This document shows positions 1 through 10,415 of a DNA stretch of 64,000 nt, in pieces. Under the pieces are notes generated by a model that worked only from the letters and a program-made list of their open reading frames with translations, searched no databases and was not told the DNA's origin. Location: NCBI RefSeq assembly GCF_002918555.1, contig NZ_PQMB01000001.1, forward strand, positions 186,087-250,086. The letters run 5' to 3'. Source of the stretch: Citrobacter amalonaticus. GTDB lineage: Bacteria; Pseudomonadota; Gammaproteobacteria; Enterobacterales; Enterobacteriaceae. The position numbers and the translations under genes were made by a program. The number at the start of each line of letters is the position of its first letter. Position 1 is the first letter of the stretch.

Positions 1-335
1 GTGCCTGCCTTACAGTCGACCTTCACCTGATAATGAATATCCGCGCTTTTCCCACGAACGGTAAGCGGCACCGTCCATTGGTCATCTTTGCCGGTGATAT
101 CCCTGGAAGTAACCCACACAACGGGATCGACCTGACCGACCCGCTTTTGATCGTCTGCCCAGCGGACAATGCGATTCTGTTGATAATCGCGTTTCACACT
201 CGCGGCAATACCATCCGCATTCAGGCCCTCACAGCCAGGAAATTTAACCGTCTTACTTTCCGTATTTGCAGCAAAGGCCGATACGCTGGCAGATAACAGC
301 ATCAGGCTCCACAGAACGCCACTTGTTTTATTCAT
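1..335 (-). CDS. yebF: YebF, secreted colicin-M-linked protein, 3' end missing
   Basis: Read on the minus strand, the frame opens with [22 protein letters not shown], a basic start and hydrophobic core ending in a typical signal-peptidase site, followed by a mature part with a C-E-G-L-N-A-D-G motif and [16 protein letters not shown], which match E. coli YebF. YebF is a small protein exported to the periplasm and released to the medium through outer-membrane porins; its physiological role is poorly known. The window ends inside the codons after VDCKAG, so only the last few residues are missing. A GGA-rich ribosome site precedes the ATG. The position beside yebG matches E. coli. Confidence 0.9.
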   Translation of the reverse strand, partial: MNKTSGVLWSLMLLSASVSAFAANTESKTVKFPGCEGLNADGIAASVKRDYQQNRIVRWADDQKRVGQVDPVVWVTSRDITGKDDQWTVPLTVRGKSADIHYQVKVDCKAG

Positions 336-403
336 ACTTTTTTCCTTTAGCACAATGATTCAGGAAAAAGCATGGTACAAAACGTCAGGAGCGCAAGTCT
401 GGG

Positions 404-694
404 TCAGGCAGCCTGGGTATCTTCGTCATCAGAGCGTTCATTTTCAACAACCTGGGGCGATGGGAGCTTACCGGTTTTAAGAATAGAGCTCAGTACATCT
501 TTCTGTTCAGCCAGCCACAGAGAAAGCGCTTCACGCTGTTCGTCTTCCATCGCGACGGGGGACTGTTCCAGCCAGGTGTCGAGCAGATCTGCCGTATCAA
601 GCATTTTGTCGTAAGCATCGGCTTCCTTTTTGCTGGTAAATGACATCTTTTCCTCACCTTCCCGAATGACTACGTATTTAACTTCAACCGCCAT
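404..694 (-). CDS. yebG: YebG, SOS-induced DNA damage protein
   Basis: The 96-residue product matches YebG, a small acidic protein induced by DNA damage. It begins [19 protein letters not shown] and ends in an acidic tail ([11 protein letters not shown]), as in the family. Its biochemical role is not established. A perfect CTGT-N8-ACAG LexA box lies 21 bp upstream of the ATG, so SOS control is directly visible. The gene is followed on the same strand by yebF, as in E. coli. Confidence 0.95.
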   Translation of the reverse strand: MAVEVKYVVIREGEEKMSFTSKKEADAYDKMLDTADLLDTWLEQSPVAMEDEQREALSLWLAEQKDVLSSILKTGKLPSPQVVENERSDDEDTQAA

Positions 695-714
695 TTTGCA
701 GCCTCACAACATTA

Positions 715-730
715 CTGTATTTATGTACAG
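715..730. promoter_or_regulatory. LexA box of yebG
   Basis: The sequence CTGT-ATTTATGT-ACAG is a perfect match to the LexA core CTGT-N8-ACAG. It sits directly upstream of yebG, a known SOS gene, where LexA would block its promoter. Confidence 0.93.
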
Positions 731-774
731 TATATTACTTTTCAGGCTTTAAATCAACCTGGCAATAAAGACAG

Positions 775-790
775 ACGCAAACGTTTTCGT
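775..790. promoter_or_regulatory. PurR operator of purT
   Basis: The 16-base ACGCAAACGTTTTCGT is the PurR consensus operator, centred about 45 bp before the purT ATG. It implies repression of purT by PurR with hypoxanthine or guanine. It lies in the yebG-purT divergent region next to the yebG LexA box. Confidence 0.93.
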
Positions 791-826
791 ATATACTGCC
801 GCCGAATTTATCAGGGGATACTTTTT

Positions 827-2005
827 ATGACGTTATTAGGCACAGCGCTGCGTCCGGCAGCGACGCGGGTGATGTTATTGGGCTCAGGTGAACTGGGCAA
901 AGAAGTGGCCATTGAGTGCCAGCGTCTGGGCATTGAGGTGATCGCGGTGGATCGTTATCCCGACGCCCCGGCCATGCACGTAGCCCATCGTTCTCATGTC
1001 ATTAATATGCTCGATGGCGAAGCGTTACGTCGTGTGGTTGAACTGGAAAAACCGCATTATATCGTGCCGGAAATTGAAGCTATCGCCACGGACATGCTGG
1101 TTACGCTGGAGCAGGAGGGTCTGAATGTCGTGCCCTGCGCCCGCGCGACTCAACTGACCATGAATCGTGAAGGCATCCGCTGTCTGGCCGCCGTTGAGCT
1201 GGGCCTGCCGACGTCCAGCTTCCGCTTTGCCGATAGCGAGGCAAGCTTCCGCCAGGCTGCGGCTGAAATTGGTTTTCCCTGCATTGTGAAACCGGTGATG
1301 AGCTCTTCCGGAAAAGGACAGAGCTTTATCCGCAGCGCCGAACAGCTGTCACAGGCGTGGGATTACGCCCAACAGGGCGGCCGTGCGGGCGCAGGCCGCG
1401 TGATTGTGGAAGGTGTGGTTAAATTCGACTTCGAAATTACCCTGCTGACCGTCAACGCCGTCGATGGCGTCCATTTCTGCGCGCCGGTTGGACATCGCCA
1501 GGAAGACGGTGATTATCGTGAATCCTGGCAGCCGCAGCAGATGAGCGCACTGGCGCTGGAGCGGGCACAGGATATTGCCCGTAAAGTGGTGCTGGCTCTC
1601 GGAGGTTACGGGCTGTTTGGCGTTGAGCTGTTCGTGTGCGGCGACGAGGTTATCTTTAGCGAAGTCTCCCCGCGACCGCATGATACTGGCATGGTCACAC
1701 TGATTTCGCAGGATCTCTCAGAGTTTGCCCTGCACGCGCGGGCGTTTCTTGGCCTGCCCGTTGGCGCCATCCGTCAGTATGGCCCTTCTGCCTCCGCCGT
1801 TATCCTGCCGCAGCTCACCAGCCAGAATGTAACGTTTGATAACGTGCAGCACGCGTCAGGCGCGGGTTTACAAGTGCGTTTATTCGGTAAGCCAGAGATC
1901 GACGGAAGTCGTCGCTTGGGCGTCACGCTGGCGACCGGAGAGAGCATTGATGAGGCGGTTAAGCGTGCGAAGAGAGCTGCCGGACAGGTGAAAGTCTCCG
2001 GATAA
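827..2005 (+). CDS. purT: Formate-dependent GAR transformylase PurT
   Basis: PurT makes formylglycinamide ribonucleotide from GAR, formate and ATP, the folate-independent alternative to PurN in purine synthesis. The 392-residue product has the full length of the E. coli enzyme. A Rossmann-like start ([21 protein letters not shown]) leads into an ATP-grasp fold with [14 protein letters not shown] as the nucleotide loop at about residue 155 and the metal-binding [10 protein letters not shown] near residue 280. It has its own PurR box and a rho-independent terminator, so it is a single-gene unit. Confidence 0.97.
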   Translation: MTLLGTALRPAATRVMLLGSGELGKEVAIECQRLGIEVIAVDRYPDAPAMHVAHRSHVINMLDGEALRRVVELEKPHYIVPEIEAIATDMLVTLEQEGLNVVPCARATQLTMNREGIRCLAAVELGLPTSSFRFADSEASFRQAAAEIGFPCIVKPVMSSSGKGQSFIRSAEQLSQAWDYAQQGGRAGAGRVIVEGVVKFDFEITLLTVNAVDGVHFCAPVGHRQEDGDYRESWQPQQMSALALERAQDIARKVVLALGGYGLFGVELFVCGDEVIFSEVSPRPHDTGMVTLISQDLSEFALHARAFLGLPVGAIRQYGPSASAVILPQLTSQNVTFDNVQHASGAGLQVRLFGKPEIDGSRRLGVTLATGESIDEAVKRAKRAAGQVKVSG

Positions 2006-2037
2006 AAAAAGCCCGGTGATGCTGTGGCATACCGGGC
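2004..2037 (-). terminator. Rho-independent terminator of edd-eda (minus strand)
   Basis: A GCCCGGT...ACCGGGC hairpin is flanked by a run of A on the plus strand, which reads as a T tract after the stem on the minus strand. It follows eda and its A run begins at the purT stop codon. Confidence 0.85.
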
Positions 2038-2048
2038 CTGCAAACGCA

Positions 2049-2077
2049 ATGCCCGATATTATTATCGGGCATTTTTT
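2049..2077 (+). terminator. Rho-independent terminator of purT
   Basis: ATGCCCGATA and its complement TATCGGGCAT form a stem with a short loop, followed by TTTTT on the plus strand. It lies between the convergent purT and eda genes. Confidence 0.88.
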
Positions 2078-2079
2078 GC

Positions 2080-2721
2080 TTACTGCTTCGCGCCTTCTAC
2101 CGCTTCGCGAGCCAGCTTAGTGATGCGATCGTAATCGCCCGCTTCCAGCGCGTCAGTCGGAACCAGCCAGGAGCCGCCAATGCACAGCACGCTTTTCAGC
2201 GCCAGGTAATCACGGTAGTTCGCCGGGGAGATACCGCCAGTCGGGCAGAAACGTACCTGAGAGAACGGACCCGCAATGGCCTGCAGCGCTTTCGTACCGC
2301 CGTTAGCTTCTGCCGGGAAGAATTTAAATTCTTTCAGACCGTAGTCCATACCCAGCATCAGTTCAGAAACGGTGCTGATACCCGGAATCAACGGAATGGT
2401 ACCTTCCGTAGCCGCTTTCAACAGAGGCTCGGTCAGACCTGGGCTGATTGCAAATTGCGCGCCCGCTTCTGTTACTTCCGCCAGCTGTTGTGGGTTCAGT
2501 ACGGTACCTGCACCCACGATCGCGTCCGGCACTTCCCTGGCGATCGCACGGATAGCATCCATCGCGCATGCGGTACGCAAAGTCACTTCCAGTACACGCA
2601 CGCCACCTGCAACCAGCGCTTTTGCCATTGGCACCGCGTGTTCCAGTTTATTTACCACAATCACCGGGACAACCGGGCCGGTGGTCAGGATTGCTTCTGC
2701 ACTTGTTTTCCAGTTTTTCAT
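2080..2721 (-). CDS. eda: KDPG/KHG aldolase Eda
   Basis: Eda cleaves 2-keto-3-deoxy-6-phosphogluconate into pyruvate and glyceraldehyde 3-phosphate, the last step of the Entner-Doudoroff pathway, and also acts on 4-hydroxy-2-oxoglutarate. The 213 residues match the family length. The barrel carries [14 protein letters not shown] with the catalytic Glu, [11 protein letters not shown], and the Schiff-base lysine in [14 protein letters not shown] near residue 133. It is downstream of edd, separated by 245 bp that hold a dispersed repeat. Confidence 0.97.
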   Translation of the reverse strand: MKNWKTSAEAILTTGPVVPVIVVNKLEHAVPMAKALVAGGVRVLEVTLRTACAMDAIRAIAREVPDAIVGAGTVLNPQQLAEVTEAGAQFAISPGLTEPLLKAATEGTIPLIPGISTVSELMLGMDYGLKEFKFFPAEANGGTKALQAIAGPFSQVRFCPTGGISPANYRDYLALKSVLCIGGSWLVPTDALEAGDYDRITKLAREAVEGAKQ

Positions 2722-2777
2722 CAGAGTTTTTCTCTCGCCTGATTACAAAATCGAGCCTATTCAGGTAGGCATTATTG

Positions 2778-2957
2778 GTGCAGCCAGTCTGGACACGGAC
2801 AGCGCGAAACAACCGCCACGTACACGCAGTACGTGAGGATGATTCGCAGCGCTCACCCTTCAGGCCGCCGCAAGCGGCGTTCAAAACTCCGTCGGGTTTT
2901 GTGTGAGCACTGCCCAGGTTCAAAATGGCAAACAAAGTCGCCTGATGAAACAGGCTC
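2778..2957 (+). repeat. Dispersed intergenic repeat, copy 1 of 2
   Basis: This segment between edd and eda aligns over about 175 bp, in the same orientation, with 61479-61655 upstream of uspC. Shared blocks include CACGGACAG, a TACGTGA-AGATGATTCGCA-type stretch, CCGCCGCAAGCGGCGTTC and a late GGTTNAAAATGG. Small internal stems (GCCGC-CAA-GCGGC type) suggest an RNA or DNA fold. I do not know an established name for it with certainty. Confidence 0.75.
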
Positions 2958-2966
2958 TTGTTCGTC

Positions 2967-4778
2967 TTAAAAAGTGATACAGGTCGCGCCCTGTTCCGCA
3001 CCGGACAGTTTCTCGCGCAGCGCGCTGAACATCTCACGGCCTGTACCTACACGCGATGCGCTCAGATCAGGAATGTGAGGCTGGCGAGCGGCAAGTTCCG
3101 CTTCATCAACCAGTAGCGTTAATTCACCTGTCTGTCCGTTCACACGAATGATGTCGCCATCGCGTACTTTCGCCAGCAGCCCACCATCGTAGGCTTCTGG
3201 TGTTACATGGATTGCTGAAGGTACTTTACCTGAAGCACCGGAAAGTCGTCCATCGGTAACTAACGCAATTTTGAAACAACGGTCCAATAATACACCAAGA
3301 GGCGGCATGAGTTTATGTAATTCTGGCATTCCGTTCGCTTTTGGTCCCTGATGCCGCACCACCACGACGCAATCTTTGTCCAGCAGACCCGCCTCAAAAG
3401 CGGGCAACACGTCATGTTGACTTTCAAAGACGACGGCTGGCGCTTCAATCACCTGATTTTCAACCGGAACGGCGGAGGTTTTCATCACCGCACGTCCGAT
3501 GTTGCCGCTCAGCACTTTTGTTCCGCCATGGTGTGAAAACGGTTTATCAAAGGTGGCTATGACATTGCTGTCCAGCGATTTCGCGGCACCTTCACGCCAG
3601 TCCAGTTCCCCGTTGTTCAGCCAGGGTTCAGAGGTGTAGCGAGAAAGCCCAAATCCGGCCACGGTATTGACATCCTCATGCAGCAAACCCGCATTCAGTA
3701 GCTCACGCATAAGAACCGGCACACCGCCAGCCGCCTGGAAGTGGTTGATATCGGCCGGACCATTCGGATACAAACGCGCCATCAGCGGCACCACGTCAGA
3801 CAGATCGGAGAAGTCATCCCAGTTGATCAGAATGCCCGCTGCACGCGCCATCGCCACCAGGTGCATGGTGTGGTTGGTTGAACCACCGGTCGCCAGCAGT
3901 GCCACAATACCGTTGACCACTACTTTCTCGTCGATCATTTTGCCCATCGGCATCCACTCATTACCGTTACCGGTCAGGCGGGTGACCTGGCGGGCGGCGG
4001 CGGCGGTCAGCGCTTCACGCAGCGGCGCATCCGGATGAACAAAGGAGGAGCCAGGCAACTGCATCCCCATGAACTCCACCACCATCTGATTGGTATTCGC
4101 CGTACCGTAAAAGGTACAGGTTCCCGGGGCATGGTAAGAGGCAGCTTCAGACTCAAGCAGCGCCTGACGGTCTACTTTACCTTCCGCATAAAGCTGACGG
4201 ATCCGTACTTTCTCTTTATTGGGTAAACCGCTCGCCATCGGACCAGACGGAACAAAGATGGATGGCAAATGACCGAATGACAGCGCCGCCATTGCCAGCC
4301 CAGGAACAATCTTGTCGCACACGCCGAGGAACAGCGCGCCATCAAACATATTGTGTGACAACCCTATCGCCGCAGACATGGCGATCACTTCACGGCTAAG
4401 CAGGGAGAGTTCCATCCCGTCCTGCCCCTGAGTGACCCCATCGCACATCGCAGGAACGCCGCCCGCGACCTGGCCGACAGCGTTCACGGAATGCAGCGCT
4501 TTACGGATGATATCCGGGTAATGTTCGTAGGGCTGGTGCGCAGAGAGCATGTCGTTGTAAGAGGTGATGATCCCAATATTGTTACGCAACATGCTTTTCA
4601 GCGATGCTTTGTCGTCAGGCTGACAGGCGGCAAAGCCATGCGCCAGATTGCCGCAGGCCAGTTGCGAACGATGAACGGTCGACGTTTTCGCTTGCTCAAT
4701 TCGGGCGAGGTAGGCTGAACGAGTTTGATGTGAACGTTCGACAATGCGTTTTGTTACGCGTAACAAATCTGGATTCAT
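2967..4778 (-). CDS. edd: 6-phosphogluconate dehydratase Edd
   Basis: Edd dehydrates 6-phosphogluconate to KDPG, the first committed step of the Entner-Doudoroff pathway, with an oxygen-sensitive iron-sulfur cluster. The 603-residue protein has the full E. coli length and belongs to the IlvD/Edd family; cysteines in the MCDGVTQG and LGVCDKI contexts fit the cluster ligands. The start [16 protein letters not shown] matches known Edd and has a GGAG ribosome site. It is read with eda from a promoter region carrying a GntR operator. Confidence 0.97.
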   Translation of the reverse strand: MNPDLLRVTKRIVERSHQTRSAYLARIEQAKTSTVHRSQLACGNLAHGFAACQPDDKASLKSMLRNNIGIITSYNDMLSAHQPYEHYPDIIRKALHSVNAVGQVAGGVPAMCDGVTQGQDGMELSLLSREVIAMSAAIGLSHNMFDGALFLGVCDKIVPGLAMAALSFGHLPSIFVPSGPMASGLPNKEKVRIRQLYAEGKVDRQALLESEAASYHAPGTCTFYGTANTNQMVVEFMGMQLPGSSFVHPDAPLREALTAAAARQVTRLTGNGNEWMPMGKMIDEKVVVNGIVALLATGGSTNHTMHLVAMARAAGILINWDDFSDLSDVVPLMARLYPNGPADINHFQAAGGVPVLMRELLNAGLLHEDVNTVAGFGLSRYTSEPWLNNGELDWREGAAKSLDSNVIATFDKPFSHHGGTKVLSGNIGRAVMKTSAVPVENQVIEAPAVVFESQHDVLPAFEAGLLDKDCVVVVRHQGPKANGMPELHKLMPPLGVLLDRCFKIALVTDGRLSGASGKVPSAIHVTPEAYDGGLLAKVRDGDIIRVNGQTGELTLLVDEAELAARQPHIPDLSASRVGTGREMFSALREKLSGAEQGATCITF

Positions 4779-4898
4779 AAAGGCTCCTGAAATTTATCTG
4801 TCAGCGCTGCCGTTTAACAAAGAGTTTCAGGAAAGTTAAATATTACTGAATCGCCTGTTAGCTGGTGCGCCGGGGCAAAATCGCTTCAGGCAGTGTAA

Positions 4899-4932
4899 TA
4901 AAAAAAGCCTCGCGGGTGAATCCACACGAGGC
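4899..4932 (-). terminator. Terminator after zwf (minus strand), within the edd leader
   Basis: A GCCTCG...CGAGGC stem on the minus strand ends in a T tract of seven. It follows zwf. The GntR operator lies on the zwf side of it, so edd transcripts that start near that operator must cross this hairpin. Confidence 0.85.
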
Positions 4933-4971
4933 TTAAAAGTGCAAAAATTGTTCTACAATCTGTGTTAGATC

Positions 4972-4987
4972 ATGTTACCGGTAAAAT
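4972..4987. promoter_or_regulatory. GntR operator of edd-eda
   Basis: ATGTTACCGGTAAAAT closely matches the GntR operator (ATGTTA-CCGG-TAACAT type). It lies about 194 bp upstream of edd, in the zwf-edd gap where E. coli carries its gluconate-responsive control. Confidence 0.8.
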
Positions 4988-5011
4988 AACACATCAGGAG
5001 TAGATGAAATC

Positions 5012-6487
5012 TTACTCAAACTCGTTCCAGGAACGACCATCACGGGTAATCATCGCCACAGACGCAACGGGTCCCCACGTGCCCGCCTGATACGGTTTCG
5101 GCGCATCGTTGTCCATCGCCCACGCTTCAGTAATGGAGTCAACCCACTTCCATGCTTCTTCCACTTCATCGCGGCGAACGAACAGCGCCTGAATACCACG
5201 CATGGTCTCAAGCAGCAGACGCTCGTAAGCGTCGGCAAGGTGCGTTTGATTGAAGGTTTCGGAGTAGCTCAGATCCAGTTTGGTGATCTGCAGGTTGTGC
5301 TTATGATCCAGCCCCGGCACTTTGTTAAGCACCTGGATATCCACCCCTTCATCAGGCTGCAGACGGATTGTCAGCTTATTCTGTGGCAGATCCTGCCATG
5401 ACTCTTTGAACAGGTTCAGCCCTGGCGTTTTGAAGTAGACGACAACTTCAGAACATTTAGTCGGCAGACGCTTGCCGGTACGCAGATAGAACGGTACGCC
5501 AGCCCAGCGCCAGTTGTCGATATCCACGCGGATCGCCACAAAGGTTTCGGTGTTGCTGCTCTTGTTTGCGCCCTCTTCTTCCAGATATCCCGGCACTTTT
5601 TTGCCCTGAGCGAAGCCGGTGGTGTACTGACCGCGCACGGTTTTTTCACGCACGTTAGAGCGATCGATGCGCCGCAGTGATTTCAACACCTTCACTTTCT
5701 CATCGCGAATACTGTCGGCGGTCAGGTCAGACGGCGGCGACATTGCGATCATGCACAGGATTTGTAGCAGGTGGTTCTGGATCATGTCACGCATCTGACC
5801 TGCCTGGTCAAAATAACCCCAGCGGCCTTCAATCCCGACCTCTTCTGCCACCGTAATTTCTACATGATCGATCGTGCGATTATCCCAGTTGTTCACAAAC
5901 AGAGAGTTGGCAAAGCGCAGCGCCAGCAGGTTGAGTACCGTCTCTTTACCCAGATAGTGGTCGATACGGTATACCTGGCACTCCTCAAAATACTCGCCAA
6001 CCTGGTCGTTAATTTCACGGGACGTCGCCAGAGAGGTGCCCAGTGGTTTTTCCATCACTACGCGTGCCGGTTTGGCGTTAAGCTTCGCCTCGCCCAGCCC
6101 TTTACAAATCGCACCGAAAGTGCTCGGCGGCATTGCAAAGTAGTTGATGGTGGTACGGTTTTTTTGGTCCAGCATTTTGCCCAGACGGGTGAATGCGGCG
6201 GTATCGTTAACGTCCAGATTGCAAAACTCCAGGCGACCGCTCAGGGTATCCCACAAACCTTCATCAATTTTTTCTTTCATGAACGTTTCGAGCGCTTCGC
6301 GAACCACTTTGGTGTAGGCATCTTTATCCCAGTCGGCACGCCCTACCCCAATGATGCGGGTTTCCGGGTTGATCTGACCGGCTTTTTCCAGTTGATACAG
6401 GGAAGGCAGCAATTTACGACGCGCCAGGTCGCCTTTCGCGCCGAAAATGACCAGGTCACATGCCTGGGCTGTTTGCGTTACCGCCAT
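5012..6487 (-). CDS. zwf: Glucose-6-phosphate 1-dehydrogenase Zwf
   Basis: Zwf oxidises glucose 6-phosphate to 6-phosphogluconolactone with NADP, feeding the pentose phosphate and Entner-Doudoroff routes. At 491 residues it equals the E. coli enzyme. An N-terminal Rossmann motif ([20 protein letters not shown]) and the substrate-binding RIDHYLGKE near residue 180 are present. It is divergent from its repressor gene hexR, with a consensus HexR site 48 bp before its start, and is followed by a terminator. Confidence 0.98.
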   Translation of the reverse strand: MAVTQTAQACDLVIFGAKGDLARRKLLPSLYQLEKAGQINPETRIIGVGRADWDKDAYTKVVREALETFMKEKIDEGLWDTLSGRLEFCNLDVNDTAAFTRLGKMLDQKNRTTINYFAMPPSTFGAICKGLGEAKLNAKPARVVMEKPLGTSLATSREINDQVGEYFEECQVYRIDHYLGKETVLNLLALRFANSLFVNNWDNRTIDHVEITVAEEVGIEGRWGYFDQAGQMRDMIQNHLLQILCMIAMSPPSDLTADSIRDEKVKVLKSLRRIDRSNVREKTVRGQYTTGFAQGKKVPGYLEEEGANKSSNTETFVAIRVDIDNWRWAGVPFYLRTGKRLPTKCSEVVVYFKTPGLNLFKESWQDLPQNKLTIRLQPDEGVDIQVLNKVPGLDHKHNLQITKLDLSYSETFNQTHLADAYERLLLETMRGIQALFVRRDEVEEAWKWVDSITEAWAMDNDAPKPYQAGTWGPVASVAMITRDGRSWNEFE

Positions 6488-6843
6488 GTCATTCTCCTTA
6501 GTTAGCTAACCCGGTACTTATGCCTGGGTATACTTGTAATTTTATTACAGTGCACTGTACTGCTTTTACGTAATTCCGGAAACAGCAAACGCTTAACCGC
6601 CCGTGCTGTTACGGAAAACAGCGTGTTTTTCGGCGCAAGACAGCGCAAAATGGATAAAAAAGCGGTCGTTTTTGTACAAATGATCACCTGCCAAAATCAG
6701 ACAGCGATCATGTAATGAAAAAAAACAACGGCTATTGTGTCCATTTTGCCCCACAGGCGGACCTCCGGAGGTAATATCTACCAAAATTGCCTCTCGATTT
6801 CCTGTATTACTGAAATCGTCGTTACCCATGAGTTATCGACATC
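6488..6843. other. zwf-hexR divergent control region
   Basis: This 356-bp gap holds the promoters of zwf and hexR. The only site I can assign firmly is the HexR palindrome near zwf. SoxS/MarA/Rob control of zwf is known in E. coli, but I did not locate a convincing box by eye. No gene is seen here. Confidence 0.6.
6535..6549. promoter_or_regulatory. HexR operator of zwf
   Basis: TGTAATTTTATTACA is a near-perfect inverted repeat matching the HexR consensus (TGTARTTWWAYTACA type). It lies 48 bp upstream of zwf. HexR is released by KDPG, the product of Edd encoded alongside. Confidence 0.88.
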
Positions 6844-7713
6844 ATGAATATGCTGGAAAAAATCCAGGTACAACTGGAACATTTAAGCAAGTCAGAACGC
6901 AAAGTCGCCGACGTCATTCTTGCCTCTCCCGATCGTGCTATTCATTCGAGCATTGCCCTGCTTGCCCAGGAAGCTAACGTTAGCGAACCTACTGTAAACC
7001 GCTTCTGTCGCAGCATGGAAACCCGCGGGTTCCCTGATTTTAAACTGCACCTGGCACAAAGTCTGGCAAACGGTACTCCTTATGTTAATCGTAACGTGGA
7101 TGAAGATGACAGCGTAGAGTCCTACACCGGGAAAATCTTCGAGTCCGCGATGGCCACTCTTGACCATGTTCGCCAGTCGCTGGATAAATCTGCGGTTAAC
7201 CGCGCCGTCGATCTGCTGACCCAGGCGAAAAAAATTGCCTTCTTTGGCCTGGGTTCTTCCGCCGCCGTGGCCCACGACGCGATGAATAAATTTTTCCGCT
7301 TTAATGTACCAGTGATCTACTCCGATGATATCGTCCTGCAACGAATGAGCTGTATGAATTGTAGTGATGATGACGTGGTTGTGCTCATTTCTCACACCGG
7401 CAGAACGAAAAGTTTAGTGGAACTGGCACAACTGGCGCGCGAAAACGATGCGATGGTCATTGCGCTCACCTCCGCCGGTACTCCACTGGCGCGTGAAGCA
7501 ACGCTGGCAATTACGCTCGACGTACCGGAAGATACAGACATTTATATGCCTATGGTCTCTCGACTTGCTCAACTGACCGTGATAGATGTGCTGGCAACTG
7601 GATTTACTTTACGCCGCGGGGCAAAATTCAGAGATAACTTGAAGCGTGTCAAGGAAGCGCTCAAGGAATCGCGTTTTGATAAAGAATTACTCATTAAGAG
7701 TGATAACAGCTAA
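6844..7713 (+). CDS. hexR: HexR, RpiR-family repressor of hexose catabolism
   Basis: HexR is a KDPG-responsive repressor of zwf, edd-eda and other central carbon genes. The 289-residue product has an N-terminal RpiR helix-turn-helix (EANVSEPTVNRFCRSMETRG, about residues 40-60) and a C-terminal SIS sugar-phosphate domain with GLGSSAAVAHDAMNKF and ISHTGRTKSLVELAQLA. It is divergent from zwf with the operator between them, the usual arrangement in Enterobacteriaceae. Confidence 0.96.
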   Translation: MNMLEKIQVQLEHLSKSERKVADVILASPDRAIHSSIALLAQEANVSEPTVNRFCRSMETRGFPDFKLHLAQSLANGTPYVNRNVDEDDSVESYTGKIFESAMATLDHVRQSLDKSAVNRAVDLLTQAKKIAFFGLGSSAAVAHDAMNKFFRFNVPVIYSDDIVLQRMSCMNCSDDDVVVLISHTGRTKSLVELAQLARENDAMVIALTSAGTPLAREATLAITLDVPEDTDIYMPMVSRLAQLTVIDVLATGFTLRRGAKFRDNLKRVKEALKESRFDKELLIKSDNS

Positions 7714-7836
7714 AAGCAATAACAATGTTCTACCCTTTTCCTCATCCGGGTGCGTTCATTTACTACCGTTAAGGTCTCAGAACGACCGGATCAATGTTCA
7801 CGCAACACCAAGTTGTTTCAGTCAACGGAGTATTAC

Positions 7837-9279
7837 ATGTCCAGAAGGCTTCGCAGAACCAAAATCGTTACCACGTTAGGCCCGGCAACTGACCGCGATA
7901 ACAATCTTGAGAAGATTATCGCTTCGGGTGCCAACGTTGTACGGATGAACTTTTCTCACGGCTCGCCTGAAGATCACAAAATGCGCGCGGATAAAGTTCG
8001 TGAAATTGCCGCAAAACTGGGGCGTCATGTGGCGATTCTGGGGGACCTCCAGGGGCCTAAGATTCGTGTTTCGACCTTCAAAGAAGGCAAAGTATTCCTG
8101 AATATCGGGGACAAGTTCCTGCTGGACGCTAACCTGGGTAAAGGTGAAGGCGACAAAGAGAAAGTGGGCATCGATTATAAAGGCCTGCCGGCAGACGTTG
8201 TTCCTGGTGACATCCTGCTGCTCGACGATGGTCGCGTGCAGCTAAAAGTCCTGGAAGTTCAGGGGATGAAAGTCTTTACCGAAGTCACCGTTGGCGGCCC
8301 GCTTTCCAACAATAAAGGCATCAACAAGCTGGGCGGCGGCCTTTCTGCTGAAGCGCTGACCGAAAAAGACAAAGCGGATATCCAGACTGCTGCGCTGATC
8401 GGCGTTGACTACCTGGCCGTTTCCTTCCCGCGCTGCGGCGAAGATCTGAACTACGCCCGTCGTCTGGCGCGCGATGCGGGCTGCGATGCAAAAATCGTGG
8501 CTAAAGTCGAACGAGCAGAAGCTGTCTGCGATCAAAATGCAATGGATGACATCATTCTCGCGTCTGACGTGGTGATGGTGGCGCGTGGCGACCTCGGCGT
8601 TGAAATTGGCGATCCGGAACTGGTTGGCATTCAGAAAGCGCTGATCCGCCGCGCTCGTCAGTTAAACCGTGCCGTCATCACGGCGACCCAGATGATGGAG
8701 TCGATGATCACCAACCCGATGCCGACGCGTGCAGAAGTTATGGACGTGGCGAACGCCGTGCTGGATGGTACCGATGCGGTAATGCTCTCGGCAGAAACGG
8801 CGGCGGGTCAGTATCCGGCTGAAACCGTTGCGGCAATGGCGCGTGTGTGTCTGGGTGCGGAAAAAATCCCCAGCATTAATGTCTCTAAACACCGTCTGGA
8901 TATTCAGTTCGACAATGTCGAAGAAGCCATTGCAATGTCCGCGATGTATGCAGCGAACCACCTGAAAGGCGTGACCGCAATCATCACCATGACCGAATCT
9001 GGTCGTACCGCCCTGATGACCTCCCGCATCAGCTCCGGGCTGCCGATTTTCGCGATGTCGCGTCATGAGCGCACGCTGAACCTGACCTCACTGTACCGTG
9101 GCGTGACGCCGGTTCATTTTGACAGCGCGGTTGACGGTGTGGTTGCAGCCAATGAAGCCGTCAACCTTCTGCGTGACAAAGGCTATCTGGTATCCGGCGA
9201 CCTGGTCATCGTGACTCAGGGCGACGTGATGAGCACCATTGGCTCGACTAACACCACGCGTATTCTGACCGTTGAGTAA
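7837..9279 (+). CDS. pykA: Pyruvate kinase II PykA
   Basis: PykA converts phosphoenolpyruvate and ADP to pyruvate and ATP. I start it at the ATG of [15 protein letters not shown], which has a GGAG ribosome site seven bases upstream and gives the family length of 480 residues; an upstream in-frame start would add 29 unconserved residues. The active-site block with K and E ligands ([26 protein letters not shown]) and the signature TATQMMESM are present. A strong terminator follows. Confidence 0.97.
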   Translation: MSRRLRRTKIVTTLGPATDRDNNLEKIIASGANVVRMNFSHGSPEDHKMRADKVREIAAKLGRHVAILGDLQGPKIRVSTFKEGKVFLNIGDKFLLDANLGKGEGDKEKVGIDYKGLPADVVPGDILLLDDGRVQLKVLEVQGMKVFTEVTVGGPLSNNKGINKLGGGLSAEALTEKDKADIQTAALIGVDYLAVSFPRCGEDLNYARRLARDAGCDAKIVAKVERAEAVCDQNAMDDIILASDVVMVARGDLGVEIGDPELVGIQKALIRRARQLNRAVITATQMMESMITNPMPTRAEVMDVANAVLDGTDAVMLSAETAAGQYPAETVAAMARVCLGAEKIPSINVSKHRLDIQFDNVEEAIAMSAMYAANHLKGVTAIITMTESGRTALMTSRISSGLPIFAMSRHERTLNLTSLYRGVTPVHFDSAVDGVVAANEAVNLLRDKGYLVSGDLVIVTQGDVMSTIGSTNTTRILTVE

Positions 9280-9302
9280 TAAACAGAAACGGTAAACCAG
9301 GA

Positions 9303-9327
9303 GCCTCTCTTTCGAGAGGCTTTTTTT
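9303..9327 (+). terminator. Rho-independent terminator of pykA
   Basis: GCCTCTC-TTTC-GAGAGGC forms a perfect seven-pair stem followed by seven T. It runs up to the convergent lpxM stop codon. Confidence 0.93.
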
Positions 9328-10297
9328 ATTTGATGGGGTATAAGTCTTTACGCTTGTACGGCTGGATCTCTCCGGGCCTGCGGGTCTTAAGCAGCTTTAG
9401 GATCCAGGTATACTGCTGCGGATGCGGGCCGACAAAAATCTCTACCTCTTCGTTCATCCGTCTGGCGATGGTGTTATCGTCCGCCGTCAGTAAATCGTCC
9501 ATTGGCGGGCGTACCTGTATAGTCAGTCGATGCGTTTTACCGTCATAGATCGGGAAAAGCGGTATCACCCGGGCGCGGCACACTTTCATTAACCGGCCAA
9601 TCGCCGGTAGGGTTGCTTTATAAGTGGCGAAGAAATCCACAAACTCGCTGTGTTCCGGGCCGTGATCCTGATCCGGCAGATAGTATCCCCAGTATCCCTG
9701 ACGTACCGACTGAATAAACGGTTTGATACCATCATTGCGCGCATGCAGGCGACCACCAAAGCGACGACGCACCGTATTCCAGACATAGTCAAATACCGGA
9801 TTCCCCTGATTATGAAACATTGCCGCCATCTTCTGACCTTGAGAGGCCATCAGCATTGCCGGAATATCAACGCCCCAGCCGTGTGGCACCAGAAAGATCA
9901 CTTTCTCGTTATTGCGTTGCATCTCATCAATAATTTCACGCCCCTGCCAGTCAACTCGTGACTGAATTTTCTCCGGGCCACGCATCGCCAGCTCTGCCAT
10001 CATCGCCATAGCCTGCGGGGCTGTGGCAAACATTTCGTCAACGATAGCTTCGCGTTCCGCTTCACTGCGCTCAGGAAAACATAAAGACAGGTTAATCAGC
10101 GCCCGACGACGTGAGCTCTTCCCCATTCGTCCGGCAATTCGGCCCAGTTTAGCCAGCAAAGGGTCACGAAAGGACGCCGGTGTCAGCGCAATCCCCGCCA
10201 TCGCCGCAACACCCAGCCATGCGCCCCAGTAGCGCGGATGGCGAAAGGATTTTTCAAATTCAGGGATATATTCAATATTATTTTTTTTGGTTTCCAT
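9326..10297 (-). CDS. lpxM: Lipid A myristoyltransferase LpxM (MsbB)
   Basis: LpxM adds the final myristoyl chain to Kdo2-lipid A at the inner membrane. Starting at METKKNNIEYIPEF gives 323 residues, the E. coli length; a longer frame would add a 29-residue leader without family support. An N-terminal hydrophobic anchor (residues about 25-45) precedes the acyltransferase motif VPHGWGVDIPAM with the H-x4-D catalytic pair. It is the last gene before pykA, reading convergently. Confidence 0.96.
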   Translation of the reverse strand: METKKNNIEYIPEFEKSFRHPRYWGAWLGVAAMAGIALTPASFRDPLLAKLGRIAGRMGKSSRRRALINLSLCFPERSEAEREAIVDEMFATAPQAMAMMAELAMRGPEKIQSRVDWQGREIIDEMQRNNEKVIFLVPHGWGVDIPAMLMASQGQKMAAMFHNQGNPVFDYVWNTVRRRFGGRLHARNDGIKPFIQSVRQGYWGYYLPDQDHGPEHSEFVDFFATYKATLPAIGRLMKVCRARVIPLFPIYDGKTHRLTIQVRPPMDDLLTADDNTIARRMNEEVEIFVGPHPQQYTWILKLLKTRRPGEIQPYKRKDLYPIK

Positions 10298-10368
10298 GCT
10301 TACCCGGTGCCTGATGACGCAAAAATAAATCTGTTGATAGTTTAGCGGCGCACTCCACGACGCACAAA

Positions 10369-10401
10369 ATAAAAAAGCCGGCACACATCGCGTACCGGCT
10401 T
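10369..10401 (-). terminator. Terminator of mepM (minus strand)
   Basis: AAGCCGGTACGC...GTGTGCCGGCTT forms a stem on the minus strand that continues into a T-rich tract. It separates mepM from lpxM. Confidence 0.88.
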
Positions 10402-10415
10402 TAAAAGCGTATTAA

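Noticed and set aside
4830-4860. A HexR-like palindrome upstream of edd (AGTAATATTTAACTTT on the minus strand)
   Set aside because: Only about ten of fifteen positions fit the HexR consensus by eye, much weaker than the site at zwf.
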